Positions 35,191-38,321 of a stretch of 38,321 bases of DNA are shown here, one piece after another. Below the pieces are notes generated by a model that saw nothing but the letters and a program-made list of their open reading frames with translations, had not been told where the DNA came from and ran no database searches. Where the stretch lies: positions 1 to 38,321 of the forward strand of contig NZ_JAUPED010000023.1 in the NCBI RefSeq assembly GCF_030552475.1. The letters run 5' to 3'. Position 1 is the stretch's first letter, and each line of letters opens with the position of its first letter. The translations under genes were made by a program, and so were the position numbers. The stretch comes from Mariniflexile sp. AS56 (GTDB lineage Bacteria > Bacteroidota > Bacteroidia > Flavobacteriales > Flavobacteriaceae).

Positions 35191-35271
35191 AAAACAAATT
35201 AATTTATACAAACCTACATATTTTTCAATTTATAGTAAGTAAAATTGATGTAATCTGTTAAATTTTAATTT

Positions 35272-35856
35272 TTAGTGTTCGGGTAATAAACGAAAGGTTT
35301 TTCTGTGGTATTTGGTGATGCCATAGTTTCGTATGGCTTCCCGGTGCTCTTTAGTAGGGTAGCCTTTGTTTTGTTTCCAGTTATACATGGGGAATTCTTC
35401 ATGAATGGCATTCATATAAGCATCTCGATATGTTTTAGCCAATACGGATGCGGCAGCAATACTTAAATATTTTCCGTCGCCCTTAATAATGGTTTCAAAA
35501 GGAATGTTCCCGTAAGGTTTAAACCTGTTACCGTCAACAATTATGAATTCGGGTTGAGGTGTTAATTGGGTGATAGATTGTTGCATGGCTAAAATAGAGG
35601 CATTCAGAATATTTATTTGGTCGATCTCTTCTTGAAATACATGAGAAACACCAAAAGTAAGGGCTCCTAATTCTATTATAGGCTTTAGTAAATCTCTTTT
35701 TCGTTCGCTAAGTTGCTTAGAATCGTTTAAAATCGAGTTTTTAAATTTAGGGGAAAGTATAACTGCAGCGGCAGTGACCGGACCTGCCAAACACCCGCGG
35801 CCCGCCTCGTCTGTGCCGCATTCTAAAGCGAAATTTGAATGGTTTTTTAATAACAT
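35272..35856 (-). CDS. rnhB: Ribonuclease HII
   Basis: This 194-aa enzyme cleaves RNA in RNA:DNA hybrids and removes misincorporated ribonucleotides. Visible family motifs are [19 protein letters not shown] (residues 14-32) with Asp16 and Glu17, LNDSKQLS (43-50), IIVDGN (105-110) with Asp108, and [21 protein letters not shown] (125-145) with Asp127. These supply the acidic metal-binding centre. Length matches the family. It is transcribed away from the porin and upstream of the propeller lipoprotein gene, with which it may be cotranscribed. Confidence 0.95.
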   Translation of the reverse strand: MLLKNHSNFALECGTDEAGRGCLAGPVTAAAVILSPKFKNSILNDSKQLSERKRDLLKPIIELGALTFGVSHVFQEEIDQINILNASILAMQQSITQLTPQPEFIIVDGNRFKPYGNIPFETIIKGDGKYLSIAAASVLAKTYRDAYMNAIHEEFPMYNWKQNKGYPTKEHREAIRNYGITKYHRKTFRLLPEH

Positions 35857-36172
35857 GGTAGTAGTAATAATGTCAAATCTATAATTTTAATTGCAATTAA
35901 TTCCAGTTTTATGAAATATCGATAGTGATTTTTGTGAATGAATTATCTGATATTTTTAAATACCCAATTTTAGCACCTTTATTTTATTGATATGATATTT
36001 TTTACATGTTAATTTTATGAATCATTAAATTAAAATTAGGATTTAGTGGTGGCTTTTCGTTTTTTTTAATCTGTTTTTTTGTTTATTCAATATAATATGT
36101 AGATGTTTGCACCCGACTAACTCAAAATAAATATTCAATCGCATCTTTTAAAAGAGATGATTAGTATTTAAA

Positions 36173-36207
36173 ACAAAGCCAGCAAATATTGCTGGCTTTG
36201 TTTATTT
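36173..36207 (+). terminator. Strong terminator hairpin upstream of the porin gene
   Basis: ACAAAGCCAGCAA (36173-36185) pairs with TTGCTGGCTTTGT (36189-36201), followed by TTATTT. No plus-strand protein gene precedes it, so it may end a non-coding RNA or act as a barrier to read-through. Confidence 0.7.
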
Positions 36208-36240
36208 AAAATATTTGCACGCACTTAACGTTGTAATAAT

Positions 36241-36248
36241 TACTTTTG
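36241..36248 (+). promoter_or_regulatory. Candidate -7 promoter element for the porin gene
   Basis: TACTTTTG fits TAnnTTTG. A TTTG at 36214-36217 lies 23 bp upstream, slightly longer than typical spacing. The start codon is 65 bp downstream. Confidence 0.45.
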
Positions 36249-36313
36249 CTTCGGGAAAATTCAATTTTATTTCGAGTGTAACCTAAAAACGGTTATCAAC
36301 TCAAATTTTATGT

Positions 36314-38296
36314 ATGCTAATGATATCTATTAAAAATAAGCTAAGTAATAACAAGGGGATAATTAAACTGCTTTTTGTACTTTTTGTCATCTTTCAGTTT
36401 AATCAACTTAGTGCGCAAGATAAACCGAAAAAATCAAGCAGGTTAAGTCGTGAGTTAGGACTGGCAGACCCAAACGATTCTCTTAGTAAAGAAAAACGCC
36501 CAAAAATTACCGATTACCGCATAATTTCACATCTTAATGATACCACATACGTAGATACCACACTATCTATAAAAAAGGAATACAAGTTCAATTACTTAAG
36601 AAAAGATAATTTCGGATTAATGCCTTTTTCTAATATGGGGCAAACCTATAATAATCTTACCTATAACTTTGAAAACACGAAGTTAATGCCAAGTTTCGGT
36701 GCGCAAGCAAAGCATTTTTTCTTTATGGAAGTGGAAGATATTAATTATTACCGCGTACCAACACCACTTACCGAGCTGTTTTTTAAAACAGCCTTCGAAC
36801 AGGGGCAACAAACGGATGCTTTTTTCACTATAAACACGTCACCTCAATTCAATTTTTCAATAGCCTATAAAGGCTTGCGGTCTTTAGGTAAATACCAACA
36901 TATACTTGCAAGTAGTGGTAACTTCAGGTTTACATCAAATTATTCTTCAAAAAATAACAGATACCAAGCGAAAGGACATATTGTAACCCAGGATTTATTA
37001 AACCAAGAAAATGGAGGTTTACAGGATAGCGATATCCAGTATTTTGAAAACGGTGATCCGGAATTTTTAGATCGGTCTATTTTTTCAGTTAACTTTGAAA
37101 ATGCAGAAAGTATGCTAAATGCTAAACGCTTTCATTTAGATCATACATACCATATAGTAAAGAGAAAAGATTCTTTGTCTAAAAACAAATTGAATATAGG
37201 ACACATTATTTCTTTTGAAGATAAATATTACCAATTCGATCAAACGTCATCAAACAGTTATTTTGGCGATGCCTTTAAATCATCGTCTTTAAAAGACCGC
37301 GCGACGCTAGAGAATTTTTATAATCAGCTACAATTGAATTATAGTAATAATATAGTAGGGGATCTGCAATTCAATATTAGTAATGATAATTATAACTATG
37401 GCTATGATAAACTGGTAGAATTAAACGGTACAAGAATAACCAACAGGTTAAAAGGTAATATCTTTTCTGCAGGTGGTAAATACCATAAACAATACAGAGG
37501 GTTCGAACTAAAAGGTGAATTTGGAGTTAATGTGTCTGGTAATTTTGACGGGAACTTTTTAAAAGGAACGGCAAGCTTTAAATTGAATGAAGACATAGCA
37601 GCATCAGCATCCTTAAATCACAGTTCCAAAGCACCAAATTATAACACCTTATTATATCAAAGTGATTATATAGAGTATAATTGGCAAAACAGTTTTAATA
37701 ATATAGAAACTCAACAACTTGCATTCAACTTAAAATACAAGAATATTGCGAATATTACGGTCGATCTTAATACCATAAACGATTATGTTTATTTTAAAGA
37801 AGACGAAACAACACAACAAGTAAGGCCGTTTCAAAACAATAGCACCATTACGTATTTAAGAGCGAAGTTTGAAAATGAAATAAAAGTCGGCAAATTTGCT
37901 TTAAATAATACTGTGTTGTATCAAAACATGCAAGATGATAACAACGTTTTAAACGTACCAGAATTAACAACACGTAACACGCTGTATTTTTCTAGTCATT
38001 TATTCAAAAAGGCAATGTTTCTGCAAACTGGTATAACCTTAAATTATTTCACTAAGTATTATATGAATGCTTATAATCCGTTGTTGGCAGAATTTTATGT
38101 ACAAACAGATCGTGAGTTTGGGAACTTCCCAAGGTTAGATTTCTTTTTAAACGCCAAAATTCGTCAAACTAGGGTGTACTTTAAAGCGGAACATTTCAAT
38201 TCTTCTTTAACAGGGTACGACTATTATTCAGCGCCAAACAATCCATATCGTGATTTCACAATTCGATTTGGCTTAGTTTGGAACTTCTTTTTATAA
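36314..38296 (+). CDS. Putative porin (Bacteroidota outer-membrane barrel)
   Basis: This 660-aa protein has a signal peptide ending near LSAQ (about residue 35). ATG 36314 is used, with ATG 36320 as an alternative. The mature protein has the hallmarks of the Bacteroidota putative-porin family (PF14121-like): ITDYRIISHLNDTTYVDT near the start, NFGLMPFSNMGQTYNNLTY, then many amphipathic strands, ending in a terminal strand FTIRFGLVWNFFL typical of outer-membrane barrels. It is probably a general or substrate-specific outer-membrane channel; the substrate is unknown. The last 25 bases of the window after the stop hold nothing recognisable. Confidence 0.85.
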   Translation: MLMISIKNKLSNNKGIIKLLFVLFVIFQFNQLSAQDKPKKSSRLSRELGLADPNDSLSKEKRPKITDYRIISHLNDTTYVDTTLSIKKEYKFNYLRKDNFGLMPFSNMGQTYNNLTYNFENTKLMPSFGAQAKHFFFMEVEDINYYRVPTPLTELFFKTAFEQGQQTDAFFTINTSPQFNFSIAYKGLRSLGKYQHILASSGNFRFTSNYSSKNNRYQAKGHIVTQDLLNQENGGLQDSDIQYFENGDPEFLDRSIFSVNFENAESMLNAKRFHLDHTYHIVKRKDSLSKNKLNIGHIISFEDKYYQFDQTSSNSYFGDAFKSSSLKDRATLENFYNQLQLNYSNNIVGDLQFNISNDNYNYGYDKLVELNGTRITNRLKGNIFSAGGKYHKQYRGFELKGEFGVNVSGNFDGNFLKGTASFKLNEDIAASASLNHSSKAPNYNTLLYQSDYIEYNWQNSFNNIETQQLAFNLKYKNIANITVDLNTINDYVYFKEDETTQQVRPFQNNSTITYLRAKFENEIKVGKFALNNTVLYQNMQDDNNVLNVPELTTRNTLYFSSHLFKKAMFLQTGITLNYFTKYYMNAYNPLLAEFYVQTDREFGNFPRLDFFLNAKIRQTRVYFKAEHFNSSLTGYDYYSAPNNPYRDFTIRFGLVWNFFL

Positions 38297-38321
38297 TATA
38301 AAGTAACGTGTTTTCTGATTG

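Larger units (their letters stand above)
35857..36313. other. Gap of 457 bp: divergent promoters and a possible small RNA
   Basis: No protein gene was found. The left part must hold the rnhB promoter (minus strand). A short stem (CATCT at 36142 with AGATG at 36155) and a strong terminator at 36173 suggest a small plus-strand transcript. The right part carries a candidate -7 box for the porin. Confidence 0.55.

Overview
The window is AT-rich chromosomal DNA from a member of the Bacteroidota, most likely a marine-type Flavobacteriaceae. The evidence is family content: a long-form aromatic amino acid hydroxylase, a Bacteroidota putative porin, LysRS with a C-terminal extension, DUF4136 and DUF5522 proteins, cytosolic multi-PAS kinases with single-domain receivers, and a BspA/DUF285 surface protein. 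Shine-Dalgarno sites are scarce, and several start regions carry the Bacteroidota -7 element TAnnTTTG.

Layout. (1) 1-8074, plus strand: a surface-protein locus. The 3' end of a giant fibre gene enters from the left. It has 129-bp coiled-coil-like repeats, two YadA-head-like modules, and between them an array of 279- and 138-bp units. Seven bases later comes a secreted LamG/PKD-like/DUF285 protein with a 693-bp internal duplication. (2) 8075-9113: about 1 kb without a credible gene, but with four plus-oriented terminator-like hairpins and one perfect 12-bp stem. (3) 9114-11625: a crotonase-fold enzyme and phenylalanine hydroxylase, convergent and overlapping at their stop codons. (4) 11953-12768, minus: a DUF4136 lipoprotein and a 56-aa Cys-rich DUF5522 protein. 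(5) 12818-16378, plus: a tight operon of a mini HExxH membrane protein, a PLP-dependent ACC deaminase/D-cysteine desulfhydrase-like enzyme, a lipoprotein glucosaminidase with two LysM domains, and hemL. (6) 16449-22430, minus: a small secreted basic protein, a predicted outer-membrane protein, a membrane hybrid histidine kinase, and lysS. (7) 22501-24324, plus: a palindromic intergenic element, a 52-aa YqaE/Pmp3 protein, a lipoprotein, and lipB with a TTG start. (8) 24396-31387, minus: two soluble PAS kinases, each paired with a stand-alone receiver. (9) 31625-35856, minus: an NdpA-type nucleoid-associated protein, a propeller-like lipoprotein, and RNase HII. (10) 36314-38296, plus: a putative porin.

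How the genes work together. Most of the window is core housekeeping: haem precursor synthesis, lipoylation, tRNA charging, peptidoglycan hydrolysis, phenylalanine hydroxylation and RNA:DNA hybrid repair. Two parts look accessory. One is the fibre/DUF285 locus, which resembles a rapidly evolving adhesion or cell-contact apparatus. The other is the cluster of three histidine kinases and three receiver domains within 13 kb. None of these carries a visible DNA-binding output, so the cluster may form a local phosphorelay. No CRISPR array, tRNA, rRNA, transposase or integrase was recognised.
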